A program made the translations under genes and the position numbers. From Ardenticatenaceae bacterium (GTDB taxonomy: Bacteria > Chloroflexota > Anaerolineae > Promineifilales > Promineifilaceae), in the NCBI GenBank assembly GCA_020634455.1, contig JACKBQ010000001.1:1-64000 (forward strand): a DNA stretch of 64,000 nucleotides. Reading direction: 5' to 3'. Positions 17,721-26,666 of this stretch are shown piece after piece (position 1 is the first letter of the stretch; each line of letters starts with the position of its first letter). The notes beneath the pieces were generated by a model. The model did no database searches and was not told where the DNA came from. It saw only the letters and a program-made list of their open reading frames with translations.

Positions 17721-17792
17721 TAGCGGGGACGCGATTCGAACGCGCGACCTCCGGGTTATGAGCCCGACGAGCTGCCTCTGCTCTACCCCGCA
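17721..17792 (-). tRNA. tRNA-fMet (CAU), initiator
   Basis: A 72-base cloverleaf read on the minus strand. The anticodon loop holds CAT, flanked by the three G-C pairs of the anticodon stem (GGG/CCC) that mark bacterial initiator tRNAs. The acceptor stem GCGGGG/CCCCGC has a mismatch at position 1:72 (T against T), as expected for initiators, although C against A is the usual pair. The T loop reads TTCGAAT. CCA is not encoded. A consensus promoter lies just upstream and a strong terminator downstream. Confidence 0.95.
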
Positions 17793-17805
17793 ACGACAAG
17801 CAGGG

Positions 17806-17833
17806 ATTATAACAAGCTCCATTTATTTGTCAA
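17806..17833 (-). promoter_or_regulatory. Consensus sigma-70 promoter of tRNA-fMet
   Basis: On the minus strand a perfect TTGACA (17828-17833) and a perfect TATAAT (17806-17811) are separated by 16 bases, and the -10 ends 13 bases before the tRNA. Confidence 0.85.
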
Positions 17834-17850
17834 GACAAGTGAACATAAAA

Positions 17851-18396
17851 TTAAGCGCGGCGGCCGCCTTTTAGGTCATCTTGGAGCTTTTCCAGCGCTT
17901 CCCACTCGCCCGCCGCCGCAAGTTTGGCTTGCTCTGGCCAGGTGTCGGGGAAGGCCACACGAATGCCTGCATCTTCGCGCACAATTTTTACTAAGGTTTC
18001 TACGCTGGTGGCGGCTAATTCAGCAAATGTTTTGATGCCAGCGGCCTGCAGGATTCCTTCAATTTTGGGACCGATGCCTTCAACAATTTTTAGATCATCT
18101 GGTTTGGCGGGTTCAGTGACGGGAACGGCCGTACTTCTACTGGCTGGCTCATCAACCAGCTCGGCTGGTGCTGGTTCGTGGTGCTCTGTTTCGGTGTATG
18201 GCTCACTGTGCAACTGCGGTTCGTGATGGTCGTCGGCATGATCTGGTTCGCCTTGCGGAATATTGTTCCGGTTCAATCCCCAAAGAAACAGCAGCAGCAA
18301 AATAATGCCAATTGCAATAGGAACCAAGACAGGAACGCCCACCGGATCCGTACCACCTTCCTGCAAAAAAATTGTTGCCAAACGCAAGTAGTTCAT
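17851..18396 (-). CDS. Membrane-anchored helix-hairpin-helix protein
   Basis: A 181-residue protein with an N-terminal membrane helix (about 20-42), an acidic His/Glu/Pro-rich linker, and a C-terminal domain with DDLKIVEGIGPKIEGILQAAGIKTFAELA, a helix-hairpin-helix motif, ending in a WPEQAKLAAAGEWEALEKLQDDL segment. This last domain is common in small bacterial proteins and is often found fused to ribosomal protein L21; it is presumed to bind nucleic acid, but no function is established. AGAGGGAA precedes the ATG. It is divergent from the carbonic anhydrase gene. Confidence 0.7.
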   Translation of the reverse strand: MNYLRLATIFLQEGGTDPVGVPVLVPIAIGIILLLLFLWGLNRNNIPQGEPDHADDHHEPQLHSEPYTETEHHEPAPAELVDEPASRSTAVPVTEPAKPDDLKIVEGIGPKIEGILQAAGIKTFAELAATSVETLVKIVREDAGIRVAFPDTWPEQAKLAAAGEWEALEKLQDDLKGGRRA

Positions 18397-18479
18397 AAGT
18401 TTCCCTCTTCCCTAGGTAAGCGATAAAATGAATGCCAAATCTTACCTGAGGAAACAACTAGATTCAAGGAAAATTTTAG

Positions 18480-19001
18480 ATGATTATTGAGTTTAAGGGT
18501 AAACGGCCGCAAATTCACCCAACTGCGTACATTGCCCCCAATGCCACCATCATTGGCGATGTGGTGATTGAGGCGGAAGCCAGCGTCTGGTTTGGCGCGG
18601 TGGTTCGGGGAGATCACGGCCGTATTCAGATTGGCTCCCGTACCAGCGTGCAAGATAATGTGGTGGTGCATGTAAACGGCCGTCACAACACCATCATCGA
18701 GTCAGACGTTACCATTGGGCACGGTGTGGTGATTGAAGGGTGCCATCTGCACGCGGGCGTGTTGGTGGGCATGAACGCCACCGTGTTGAGCGGCGCGGTC
18801 GTTGGCGCGGGGTCGCTTGTTGCGGCCGGAGCGGTGGTAGGTGAAAACCAGCAAATTCCAGCGGGTGTACTGGTCGCTGGCGTGCCTGCCCGATTTAAGG
18901 GTGAGCTTTCCGAGGCAGCCAAACAGCGATTGTTAGAAGCGCCAAAAGCATATGTGGCGTACGGCCGTTCCTACCAAACCGAGTCCAAATTGGTTGAGTA
19001 G
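18480..19001 (+). CDS. Gamma-carbonic anhydrase family protein
   Basis: A 173-residue left-handed beta-helix protein built from hexapeptide repeats (for example IHPTAYIAPNATIIGDVVI). The metal-binding His residues of the gamma class are visible in VVVHV, TIGHG and CHLH. Family members (YrdA, CaiE, PaaY types) either hydrate CO2 or act as thioesterases in CoA metabolism; the true activity here is unknown. It acts as a cytoplasmic trimer. AAGGAAAA precedes the ATG. Its stop lies 19 bases from the end of the convergent hutH gene. Confidence 0.85.
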   Translation: MIIEFKGKRPQIHPTAYIAPNATIIGDVVIEAEASVWFGAVVRGDHGRIQIGSRTSVQDNVVVHVNGRHNTIIESDVTIGHGVVIEGCHLHAGVLVGMNATVLSGAVVGAGSLVAAGAVVGENQQIPAGVLVAGVPARFKGELSEAAKQRLLEAPKAYVAYGRSYQTESKLVE

Positions 19002-19020
19002 CTATCATCCGTTGTTGGCA

Positions 19021-20565
19021 TCAAGCAACCGCCGCTTCTACCACCTGTTTAATCTCCCCATCATGCACCAACTGGCGCACCTTTTCGATGAGGGGAGCCA
19101 TGTAGCAATCTTCGGCAATGAAGGGCACCTGCTCACGGATGAGATCGTAAGCTGCCTGGGTGCCAATGCCCTGCTTGCCCTCGCCGTAGCTGCGCCGGAA
19201 ATCAATCCCTTGCGCCGCCGACAGCAACTCAATCGCCACAATGGTTTCCACATGCGTCATAATCAGTTCGGCCTGACGAACGGCCGTTGCCCCCATGCTC
19301 ACGTGGTCTTCAATGTTGGCGCTGCTGGGAATCGTGTCGGCACTGGCCGGATGCGCCAGTACCTTGTTTTCCGAAGCCAGCGCCGCCGCCGAGTATTGGG
19401 CAATCATGAAGCCGCTTTCCAGCCCGCCATGCTCCGTTAAAAACATCGGCAACACGCCGCCATTGCTGTTGGCATCCACCAATTGCGCCATGCGCCGTTC
19501 GCTCATGTTGCCAATTTCCGTCAGCGCCAGTTTCAGATAATCCATCGCCAACGCAATCGGCTCCCCATGAAAATTCCCCGCCGAAATCACCTCAATTTTT
19601 TCCTCGTCCTCCTCATCCACAAAAATGAGCGGGTTGTCGTTGACCGAATTTAGCTCAATTTCCAGCACCCAGCGGGCATATGCCACCGAGTCGCGCACCG
19701 CGCCATGCACCTGGGGTACGCAGCGCAGCGTGTAGGGGTCCTGCACATTTTTAGAGGTTTTGGCCCGCAGCATCTGGCTGCCCGCCAAAATTTGCCGCAA
19801 AAAATTGGCGCAATCAATTTGCCGGGGATGGGGCCTGAGCTGGTGAACGCGGTCATCGTAGGCACGGTCAGTGCCGCGCAGCGCTTCCAGAGTGAGGGCT
19901 GCGGCAATGTCGGCGGTGAGGGCTAAATTGATGGCGCGGCGCACCACCAGTGCCCCCAGCCCCACCATGAAGGCGGTGCCATTCAGCAGCGCCAGCCCTT
20001 CTTTGGCTTGCAGAGTGATGGGTTCCAGCCCGGCGGCGCTCATTGCTTCGCCACCGAGCATGAGCGTCCCGTTGTAAAACGCTTCTCCTTCGCCAATGAG
20101 CGGCAGCGTGAGGTGTGCCAGTGGAGCCAGATCGCCGCTGGCACCCAGCGAACCTTGAGCGGGCACGCGGGGATGCACGCCCAAATTGAGCATGTCCAGC
20201 AATCGCTGAATGACGAGGGGGCGTACGCCAGAGTAGCCCTGGGCCAGGGTGTTGGCGCGGGCCAGCAGCATGGCGCGTACCTGCGGTTCGGGCAAGATTG
20301 GCCCGGTGCCTGCGGCGTGGGAGCGCACAAGGTTGAGCTGTAACTGCAAACTTTCATCCGCGCTGATGAACTTGTCCTTAAAACGGCCGAATCCAGTCGT
20401 GATGCCGTACGCAATTTGCCCTTCGCGCACTAATTTTTCTACGGCGCGGCGGGAGCGATTGATGTGGGGGAGTACGGCCGTATCCAGCACCACCTCTTGC
20501 CCCTGCGCCACCGCCATTACATCATCAATCTTCAAATCTCGTCCTGAAATAACCAACGGTTTCAT
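19021..20565 (-). CDS. hutH: Histidine ammonia-lyase
   Basis: A 514-residue enzyme that removes ammonia from histidine to give urocanate, the first step of histidine degradation. The triad Ala142-Ser143-Gly144 in GSLGASGDLAPLAHL forms the MIO cofactor, at the same numbering as the Pseudomonas enzyme. The N-terminal YGITTGFG and the MTHVETIVAIELLSAAQG segment are also typical. The second of two in-frame ATGs (20565) is preferred, as AGAAGGA stands seven bases before it; the first ATG (20571) is too close. It is divergent from hutU, with a 250-base spacer that holds a dyad at 20597-20619. Confidence 0.95.
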   Translation of the reverse strand: MKPLVISGRDLKIDDVMAVAQGQEVVLDTAVLPHINRSRRAVEKLVREGQIAYGITTGFGRFKDKFISADESLQLQLNLVRSHAAGTGPILPEPQVRAMLLARANTLAQGYSGVRPLVIQRLLDMLNLGVHPRVPAQGSLGASGDLAPLAHLTLPLIGEGEAFYNGTLMLGGEAMSAAGLEPITLQAKEGLALLNGTAFMVGLGALVVRRAINLALTADIAAALTLEALRGTDRAYDDRVHQLRPHPRQIDCANFLRQILAGSQMLRAKTSKNVQDPYTLRCVPQVHGAVRDSVAYARWVLEIELNSVNDNPLIFVDEEDEEKIEVISAGNFHGEPIALAMDYLKLALTEIGNMSERRMAQLVDANSNGGVLPMFLTEHGGLESGFMIAQYSAAALASENKVLAHPASADTIPSSANIEDHVSMGATAVRQAELIMTHVETIVAIELLSAAQGIDFRRSYGEGKQGIGTQAAYDLIREQVPFIAEDCYMAPLIEKVRQLVHDGEIKQVVEAAVA

Positions 20566-20596
20566 CGTCATGTCCTTCTAAAAAGTAGTGGGTTTG

Positions 20597-20619
20597 TTGC
20601 CTGTCATCTAAACAGGCAA
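20597..20619. promoter_or_regulatory. Dyad upstream of hutH, possible operator
   Basis: TTGCCTGT and its exact complement ACAGGCAA are separated by seven bases (20597-20619), about 32 bases from the hutH start and facing hutU on the other side. The arrangement fits a dimeric regulator controlling both divergent hut transcripts; it does not match the known HutC site that I recall. Confidence 0.4.
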
Positions 20620-20674
20620 GTGTGAGCCAATCATACAGTTGTGCAGGATATAGACAACCTTCCAATATTGCGTT

Positions 20675-20696
20675 GGTCAACTTTGCAAAGTTGACC
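20675..20696. repeat. Perfect 22-base palindrome in hut spacer
   Basis: GGTCAACTTTG is followed directly by its complement. It shares the core TCAACTTT/AAAGTTGA with the palindrome at 1557-1588, so it is a repeat rather than a hut-specific operator. CTCTGTG-type words follow at about 20755-20800. Confidence 0.6.
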
Positions 20697-20818
20697 TACA
20701 TTTAGGCTGGAACGCTTTTTTTAGAGATTTCGCAGATTTCCCCCCAATTCTCTATGTAACGCTGCGTTTTCTCCGTGTGACTCTGTGTTCCGCTTTTTAT
20801 TCTTGATGGAGGTTAACC

Positions 20819-22468
20819 ATGACCCACGAAATTCATGCCCCACGAGGCACAAAACTGAACTGCAAAAATTGGCTCATCGAAGCCCCTTACCGAATGCTGC
20901 AAAACAATCTCGATCCGATGGTTGCTGGCGATCCGGAACATTTGATTGTGTACGGCGGGCGCGGCAAAGCGGCTCGCAACTGGGAAGCGTTTGAGGCCAT
21001 CCTCGCGTCGCTGCGCAATCTTGAACCAGACGAAACGCTGCTTGTGCAAAGCGGCAAGCCCGTCGCCGTCTTCCGCACCCACGCGGATGCCCCCCGCGTG
21101 CTCATCGCCAACTCCAACATCGTGCCCCACTGGGCCACCCAGGCCAACTTTGACAAATGGGAAGCGGAAGGGCTGATGATGTACGGCCAGATGACGGCTG
21201 GTAGCTGGATTTACATCGGCACGCAGGGCATTTTGCAAGGCACGTTTGAGACGTTTGCCGCCGCTGCTAAAAAGGCAGGCTGGCCTTCGCTCAAGGGCAA
21301 ATGGGTGCTTACCGCTGGCCTGGGCGAGATGGGTGGTGCCCAGCCGCTGGCGGTAACGATGAACGAGGGCGTCGGTCTGTTTGTGGAAGTGGATCGCTGG
21401 CGTGCCGAACGCCGCCTAAAACTGCGCCAGGTGGATGTGATTTCTGACAACTTAGAAGAGGCGATGACTTGGGTGGAAGAAGCAGTCAAAGCCGAGGTAC
21501 CCAAGTCGATCTGCCTGGTGGGCAACGCGGCCGAGGTGCTGCCAGAGCTGGTAGCCCGCGGCGTGGTGCCAGACATGGTGACGGATCAGACTTCAGCACA
21601 TGATCCATTGTATGGCTACATTCCGGCGGGGATGAGCATGGAAGAAGCGGCCGTTCTGCGCCAAAATGATCCCGATGGATACCAAAAACGGAGCATTGAC
21701 TCCATGACCCAGCACGTGCAGGCCATGCTCGATTGGCAAAAGCAGGGCAGCATTGTGTTCGATTACGGCAACAATATCCGGCAGCAGGCGTACAACAATG
21801 GGCTCACGAATGCGTTTGATTATCCGGGGTTTGTGCCAGCTTATATACGGCCGTTATTCTGCGAAGGCAAAGGGCCATTCCGCTGGGTAGCCCTCTCCGG
21901 CGACCCCAACGACATCTACGCCACCGACGAGGCCATTCTGGAACTGTTCCCCGAAGACGAGCACCTGGCCCGCTGGATCAAAATGGCCCAGGAGCAGGTA
22001 GAGTTCCAGGGCTTGCCCGCCCGCATCTGCTGGCTGGGCTATGGCGAACGGGCCAAAGCGGGGCTGAAGTTCAACGAACTGGTCGCCAGCGGCAAAGTAA
22101 GCGCCCCGATTGTGATTGGCCGCGATCACCTGGATTCTGGCTCAGTGGCCAGCCCCAACCGGGAAACCGAGGGCATGAAAGATGGCTCCGACGCCATCGC
22201 CGACTGGCCGATTTTGAACGCGCTGATCAACGCGGTGAGCGGGGCCACCTGGGTGAGCTACCACCACGGTGGCGGGGTGGGCATCGGCTACAGCTTGCAT
22301 GCCGGGCAAGCAATTGTGGCCGACGGCACGCCAGAAGCCGCTGCCCGCCTGGAGCGCGTATTGACGGTTGATCCGGGCATGGGCGTGGTGCGCCACGTGG
22401 ACGCAGGCTACGAACGTGCTGTCGAAGTGGCCAAAGAGCGCGGCGTCAAAATTCCGATGATGGATTAG
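20819..22468 (+). CDS. hutU: Urocanate hydratase
   Basis: A 549-residue NAD-dependent hydratase that turns urocanate into 4-imidazolone-5-propanoate. It carries the FQGLPARICW signature of urocanases with the catalytic Cys at residue 404, the N-terminal YGGRGKAARNW segment and the GPFRWVALSGDP block. GGAGGT precedes the ATG by six bases. It is followed 80 bases later by hutI on the same strand. Length and all blocks look intact. Confidence 0.97.
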   Translation: MTHEIHAPRGTKLNCKNWLIEAPYRMLQNNLDPMVAGDPEHLIVYGGRGKAARNWEAFEAILASLRNLEPDETLLVQSGKPVAVFRTHADAPRVLIANSNIVPHWATQANFDKWEAEGLMMYGQMTAGSWIYIGTQGILQGTFETFAAAAKKAGWPSLKGKWVLTAGLGEMGGAQPLAVTMNEGVGLFVEVDRWRAERRLKLRQVDVISDNLEEAMTWVEEAVKAEVPKSICLVGNAAEVLPELVARGVVPDMVTDQTSAHDPLYGYIPAGMSMEEAAVLRQNDPDGYQKRSIDSMTQHVQAMLDWQKQGSIVFDYGNNIRQQAYNNGLTNAFDYPGFVPAYIRPLFCEGKGPFRWVALSGDPNDIYATDEAILELFPEDEHLARWIKMAQEQVEFQGLPARICWLGYGERAKAGLKFNELVASGKVSAPIVIGRDHLDSGSVASPNRETEGMKDGSDAIADWPILNALINAVSGATWVSYHHGGGVGIGYSLHAGQAIVADGTPEAAARLERVLTVDPGMGVVRHVDAGYERAVEVAKERGVKIPMMD

Positions 22469-22475
22469 GGGAAAT

Positions 22476-22524
22476 GTAATTGGGTAACTGGTAATTAAGT
22501 AATTGCTGCCAATTACCCAATTAC
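22476..22524. repeat. Intergenic hairpin, 12-bp stem and 25-base loop (AATTAC words)
   Basis: GTAATTGGGTAA (22476-22487) pairs exactly with TTACCCAATTAC (22513-22524). The TAATT/AATTA words match those of the palindrome at 59473-59510. It lies between hutU and hutI and could slow or process the joint transcript. Confidence 0.6.
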
Positions 22525-22548
22525 TAATTCCTCAATGACTGGTGTTTT

Positions 22549-23838
22549 ATGATTGTTGACGCAGATTTACTCATTCACAGTGCGGCGCAGGTGGTGACTT
22601 GTGTTGCCGATGCGCCCAAACGCGGCGCAGCGATGCAGGATGTGGGACTGATTTCTGATGGGGCGGTGGCCGTGAAAGACGGCCGTATCCTGGCCGTCGG
22701 TCCCACTGAAAGCATCCGCGAGCGGTACAGCGCCGGGCAAACGATTAACGCCAGCGGCCAGATAGTGTGCCCCGGCTTTGTCGATCCACACACGCATGTG
22801 GTCTATGCTGGCGACCGCATTGGCGAGTTTGAGCAGCGCATTCGCGGGGCGACCTACTTGGAGATTATGGCGGCGGGTGGCGGCATCGTCAGCACCATGC
22901 GGGCCACGCGGCAGGCCTCTGTGGAGGAGCTGGTGGAGGCGACGCTGCCCCGCCTGGCGCAAATGCTGCGACTGGGCACGACCACGGCCGAAGTAAAAAC
23001 TGGCTACGGGCTGGATTTGGTCAGCGAGCTAAAGATGCTGGAGGCGATTGCCGCACTCGATTTGGCGCAGCCGATTGACCTGGTGCCCACGTTTTTGCCT
23101 GCCCATGCGGTGCCACCAGAATTTAACGGCCGTTCCGCCGCCTATGTCGATTGGGTGGTCAACGAGATGATTCCCGCCGCCGCTGACTGGTATCGGAACA
23201 GTCATTTTGCCAAGGACAGCGAGCTGTCCAGACGGCCGTTCTTCAATGACATTTTCTGCGAACAAAACGCCTTCGATTTAGACCAATCCCGCCGCGTGCT
23301 GGAAGCAGGCATCGCTCACGGCCTGCCCGCCAAAATCCACGCCGATGAGTTCACTTCGCTGGGTGGGGTGGGGCTGGCGGTGGAGCTGGGTGCAGCCTCC
23401 GTGGATCATCTGGATGCCACCACGCCGGCGGATGCGGCACGTTTGGCGGCGTCGGGCGTGGTGGGGATTGTGCTGCCTGCGGTGAATTTCAACCTGGGCA
23501 GCCACGAATTTGCCAATGCGCGGGGGCTGATAGATGCAGGCGCGGCCATCGCACTTTCCACGGACATCAACCCTGGCTCTGCCCCGTGCCCGTCGCAGCC
23601 GCTGGTGATGGCCATTGCCACCCGCTACCAGCGCTTATTGCCCGCCGAGGCGCTGAATGCAGTCACGATCAACGCCGCTTTTGGCGTGGGACTGGCGGAG
23701 CATATCGGGTCGTTAGCGCCGGGAAAGCAGGCGGACTTGCTGGTGATAAACTCGTCGGATTACCGGCAGTTGGCGTACCAATTTGGGGGGAATTTGGTGA
23801 GTGCGGTGGTGAAGAACGGCCGTCTCTTATCACTGTAA
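22549..23838 (+). CDS. hutI: Imidazolonepropionase
   Basis: A 429-residue metal-dependent amidohydrolase that opens imidazolonepropionate to N-formimino-glutamate. Metal ligands are seen in DPHTHVVYAG (two His), in the HADEFTSLGG His and in the ALSTDINPGS Asp. Between AAADW (about 211) and FNDIFCE (about 231) there is an in-frame insertion relative to the family, roughly 11-13 residues, which covers a short DNA palindrome (23214-23229) and an ACGGCCGT copy. No strong ribosome binding site. No hutG or hutF for the last step lies in the window. Confidence 0.95.
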   Translation: MIVDADLLIHSAAQVVTCVADAPKRGAAMQDVGLISDGAVAVKDGRILAVGPTESIRERYSAGQTINASGQIVCPGFVDPHTHVVYAGDRIGEFEQRIRGATYLEIMAAGGGIVSTMRATRQASVEELVEATLPRLAQMLRLGTTTAEVKTGYGLDLVSELKMLEAIAALDLAQPIDLVPTFLPAHAVPPEFNGRSAAYVDWVVNEMIPAAADWYRNSHFAKDSELSRRPFFNDIFCEQNAFDLDQSRRVLEAGIAHGLPAKIHADEFTSLGGVGLAVELGAASVDHLDATTPADAARLAASGVVGIVLPAVNFNLGSHEFANARGLIDAGAAIALSTDINPGSAPCPSQPLVMAIATRYQRLLPAEALNAVTINAAFGVGLAEHIGSLAPGKQADLLVINSSDYRQLAYQFGGNLVSAVVKNGRLLSL

Positions 23839-23860
23839 ATCAATATATGACAATACTCAC

Positions 23861-23893
23861 CCCAAAAAGATGACAAAGATCATCATTTTTGGG
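23861..23893 (+). terminator. Stem-loop after hutI
   Basis: CCCAAAAAGATGA and TCATCATTTTTGGG form a 13-bp stem with one bulge about 25 bases past the hutI stop. The T run lies inside the stem, so termination is likely but weaker than for the other terminators here. Confidence 0.5.
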
Positions 23894-24031
23894 CGGACAT
23901 TATTTTCGTAAGCTTGCGAACTGTATGATTGTGACAACATTGTAGCCAGGACTTTTTTCTCATCTCTTGGTTACGGTGTTAGGGGAGTTAGTCGCAAAAA
24001 TTTTCCTGCCTATTTACGGCGCGGGGTTGTT

Positions 24032-26587
24032 ATGCAAGCGGGTACAGCAGTGTCGCCAGGTACCAATACCAAATACAATTTAACTGATTTGCAGCATCTT
24101 TACTGGATTGGTCATCAGTTACGGCCGTTTGCCACCCACTTCAATAACGCTTTCTCCTTCACTTTTCGTTCCTCGCTTTGCCCTGATTGGTTTGCCCAAG
24201 CTTTTGGTACGGCCGTTTGTGAATTCGACGCCCTCCGCACCATTTTTTTTGAAGAACAGGGCGTGCCCCAGCAGTGCGTTTTGCCGTCCGCATCTGTTGA
24301 ACTGGCGATTGTAGATTTAACTGACGAGCCAGACCCCGTTGCTGCCGCCGAACAGTGGCAGGCGGTGCGGGTGCAACGGCCGTTTGCCATCAACCAATGC
24401 CTCTACGACACCGCCTTGCTCAAGCTGGCTGACGATCATTTTGTCTGGTTCCTCAACCAGCACCACCTCATCACCGACGCCAGCTCGTTTTTCCTGATGG
24501 CCGAAAGCGTTCTGGGGCATTACGCCAATTTGCAGCAGGGAACACCCCAGCCACCCGCCCTGCGCCCGCCATTTTCCCGATATGTCGCCAGTTTGGAGAA
24601 GCAGCAGCAAAGCAACCGCGCCGACGCTTCGCGGGCGTTTTGGCAGCAAAAGCTGGCCGAAAAACCGGAACCCCTGCATTTTTACGGCCGTTCCACCCGC
24701 AACCACAGCCACACCGCCAACCGCTGGACGCACAACCTGGGCACCACACAAACCTCGCAGCTCATCGCCATCGCCGAAGCGGTAGATTTGGGCAAAGCCA
24801 CCCCGGAATTCCGCCAATTTTGCCTGACGGCGACCCTCTATTTTGCGCTGCTGCACCAGCTTACCGGCAACCAGCGGCTGGGCTTTGTCACCACCATCCA
24901 CAATCGCGGCACCCAGGTGAACCGGCAAACGGTGGGCGTGCTGATGGAGTTGTGCCCGGTGTTAGTTGAGATTGCGCCAGACGACACATTTACCACGCTC
25001 ATGCAAAAAGTGACCGCAGAGATGCGCCAGCTCATGCTGCATTATCGGTATGGCGCTAGCCAGGCGGCTTCGGATTTGGCTTTGGAGGCGATGTTTACCT
25101 TTGTGCAACGGCCGTCTCTCACCTTCGATGGCCTGCCAGTGACCCACAAGATCATCCACCACAACACCACCAGCGATTCCCTCGCTCTGCACATCCATCA
25201 CCTGGCAGATGACAACAGCTACGACCTGTACCTGGATTTGCCAGAAGAGATTTTTAACGCAGCGCAGATGATGCACGTACAGCAAAGTTTACAGGCGCTC
25301 ATTGCGGATCTGCTCGCAAACCCGGATGCCCAGATTGCCGCTTCCGCAATTCCCTGGCCGGAGGTGGCAGATGATTTGGTTGGGAACGGCCGTATCCCCA
25401 CCCAACCCACCTACCAACCACCCCGCACTCCCACCGAAGGCGTGCTGCAACAAATTTGGCAAGATGTGTTGGCTCGCGCCCCCATCGGCATCCACCACGA
25501 CTTTTTTGACCTGGGTGGCGAATCATGGCAAGCCATGAGCTTTTTAAGCCGCCTGGAAACGGAAACCGGTCATCGGCTGCCGCTTTCCACCCTCATCACC
25601 AGCCGCACCATTGCTGCCCTGGCCGAAAAATTAGCGGAATCTGCCCAGGCGGAAGATTTGCTACAGTTGCAGGCTGGTGCGCCAAACGTAACGCCAATTT
25701 TCTTCATGCCCGGCGCAGCGGGGAATACACTGGCCGTGGCCCGACTGGCGCAGCAAATGTCGCCCCGGCAGCCCATTTACACCTTCCAAATGCCCCTACT
25801 GGATTTAGCTAACCTGCCCCCGGCCGATGTCCCCTCGCTGGCAGAATATTATTTGCAGGCGATCCAGGCAGCGCAACCGCACGGCCCTTACCAGTTGGGC
25901 GGCTATTCGGCAGGCGGCATTTTTGCCTACGAGGTGGCGCAACGGCTCCAGGCAAAGGGCGAATCGGTACAATTTGTAGCCATTATTGATATGCCCGCGC
26001 CTAATCCAGCCTGGGCCGTTTGGCGACGAGCCTGCCGCGCAATGGCCAGATTGCTGCGTTTTTCTGCCGCTCAGGAAGAGCAGTTGTATTTATTTGGGCG
26101 TGATTGGTGGAACCGGGCCACGTTTTTCCGGGTGATGGGCGCACGGCGGCAGGGGCGTCGGCTGCTTTATCGCTTGCGCAACTTTTGGCGGAAACCGCTG
26201 GCGCAAAAGCGCGATAGTTTGCAGCAAAAATTGCAGCCTACGCCGTCTGAGGTTGCGCCATCTCCCCAAAGACCGGTATTACGGGATATGGATCCATCTG
26301 GCCTGACAGACCCGCAGGCGCGTGCCCTGTTTGAGCTGTACGATCGGGCGGCGCGAAATTACACACCCGCGCCGTACGAGGGGCGGATCACGTTACTGCG
26401 CTGCGGATTGGGATACGGCCGTCCTGAAATTCGCTCACCATTCCCAGATTATGGCTGGCGCAAGCTGGCCCAGGAAGTGCAAATTTTTGTCATGAAGGCT
26501 CCCGGTCACCTGGCGCTGATGCAGGAGCCGTACGTGGCTGAAGTGGGGCAAACGATTCAGGCCGCTTTACAAACCTTAAGGGTTTGA
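24032..26587 (+). CDS. NRPS-like condensation-carrier-thioesterase protein
   Basis: An 851-residue modular protein. A condensation-type domain (about 15-450) has the catalytic HHLITDA motif at 143-149, an HHxxxD variant ending in Ala. A peptidyl-carrier domain (about 465-545) has the attachment Ser498 in LGGESW. A type I thioesterase (about 555-851) has GYSAG with Ser626 as nucleophile. There is no adenylation domain, so the acyl or amino-acyl unit must be loaded by a separate ligase, most likely that encoded at 27027. The next genes (carrier protein, ligase, AsnB, NadE-like) lie on the same strand at short distances. Product unknown; amide or ester formation followed by release is inferred. 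Confidence 0.85.
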   Translation: MQAGTAVSPGTNTKYNLTDLQHLYWIGHQLRPFATHFNNAFSFTFRSSLCPDWFAQAFGTAVCEFDALRTIFFEEQGVPQQCVLPSASVELAIVDLTDEPDPVAAAEQWQAVRVQRPFAINQCLYDTALLKLADDHFVWFLNQHHLITDASSFFLMAESVLGHYANLQQGTPQPPALRPPFSRYVASLEKQQQSNRADASRAFWQQKLAEKPEPLHFYGRSTRNHSHTANRWTHNLGTTQTSQLIAIAEAVDLGKATPEFRQFCLTATLYFALLHQLTGNQRLGFVTTIHNRGTQVNRQTVGVLMELCPVLVEIAPDDTFTTLMQKVTAEMRQLMLHYRYGASQAASDLALEAMFTFVQRPSLTFDGLPVTHKIIHHNTTSDSLALHIHHLADDNSYDLYLDLPEEIFNAAQMMHVQQSLQALIADLLANPDAQIAASAIPWPEVADDLVGNGRIPTQPTYQPPRTPTEGVLQQIWQDVLARAPIGIHHDFFDLGGESWQAMSFLSRLETETGHRLPLSTLITSRTIAALAEKLAESAQAEDLLQLQAGAPNVTPIFFMPGAAGNTLAVARLAQQMSPRQPIYTFQMPLLDLANLPPADVPSLAEYYLQAIQAAQPHGPYQLGGYSAGGIFAYEVAQRLQAKGESVQFVAIIDMPAPNPAWAVWRRACRAMARLLRFSAAQEEQLYLFGRDWWNRATFFRVMGARRQGRRLLYRLRNFWRKPLAQKRDSLQQKLQPTPSEVAPSPQRPVLRDMDPSGLTDPQARALFELYDRAARNYTPAPYEGRITLLRCGLGYGRPEIRSPFPDYGWRKLAQEVQIFVMKAPGHLALMQEPYVAEVGQTIQAALQTLRV

Positions 26588-26629
26588 ACTCGACTGATTT
26601 ATCTCTGCGAGCCGTAAACCCTTAGGGTT
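26571..26629. repeat. Paired near-palindromes, 30-base spacer
   Basis: AAACCTTAAGGGTTT (26571-26585) and AAACCCTTAGGGTT (26616-26629) are near-complements of each other. The first overlaps the stop codon of the condensation protein gene. Same design as at 11925 and 31659. Confidence 0.55.
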
Positions 26630-26666
26630 CGCAGGGGAACTTGAATAATGAAAAAGGAATTGATGC

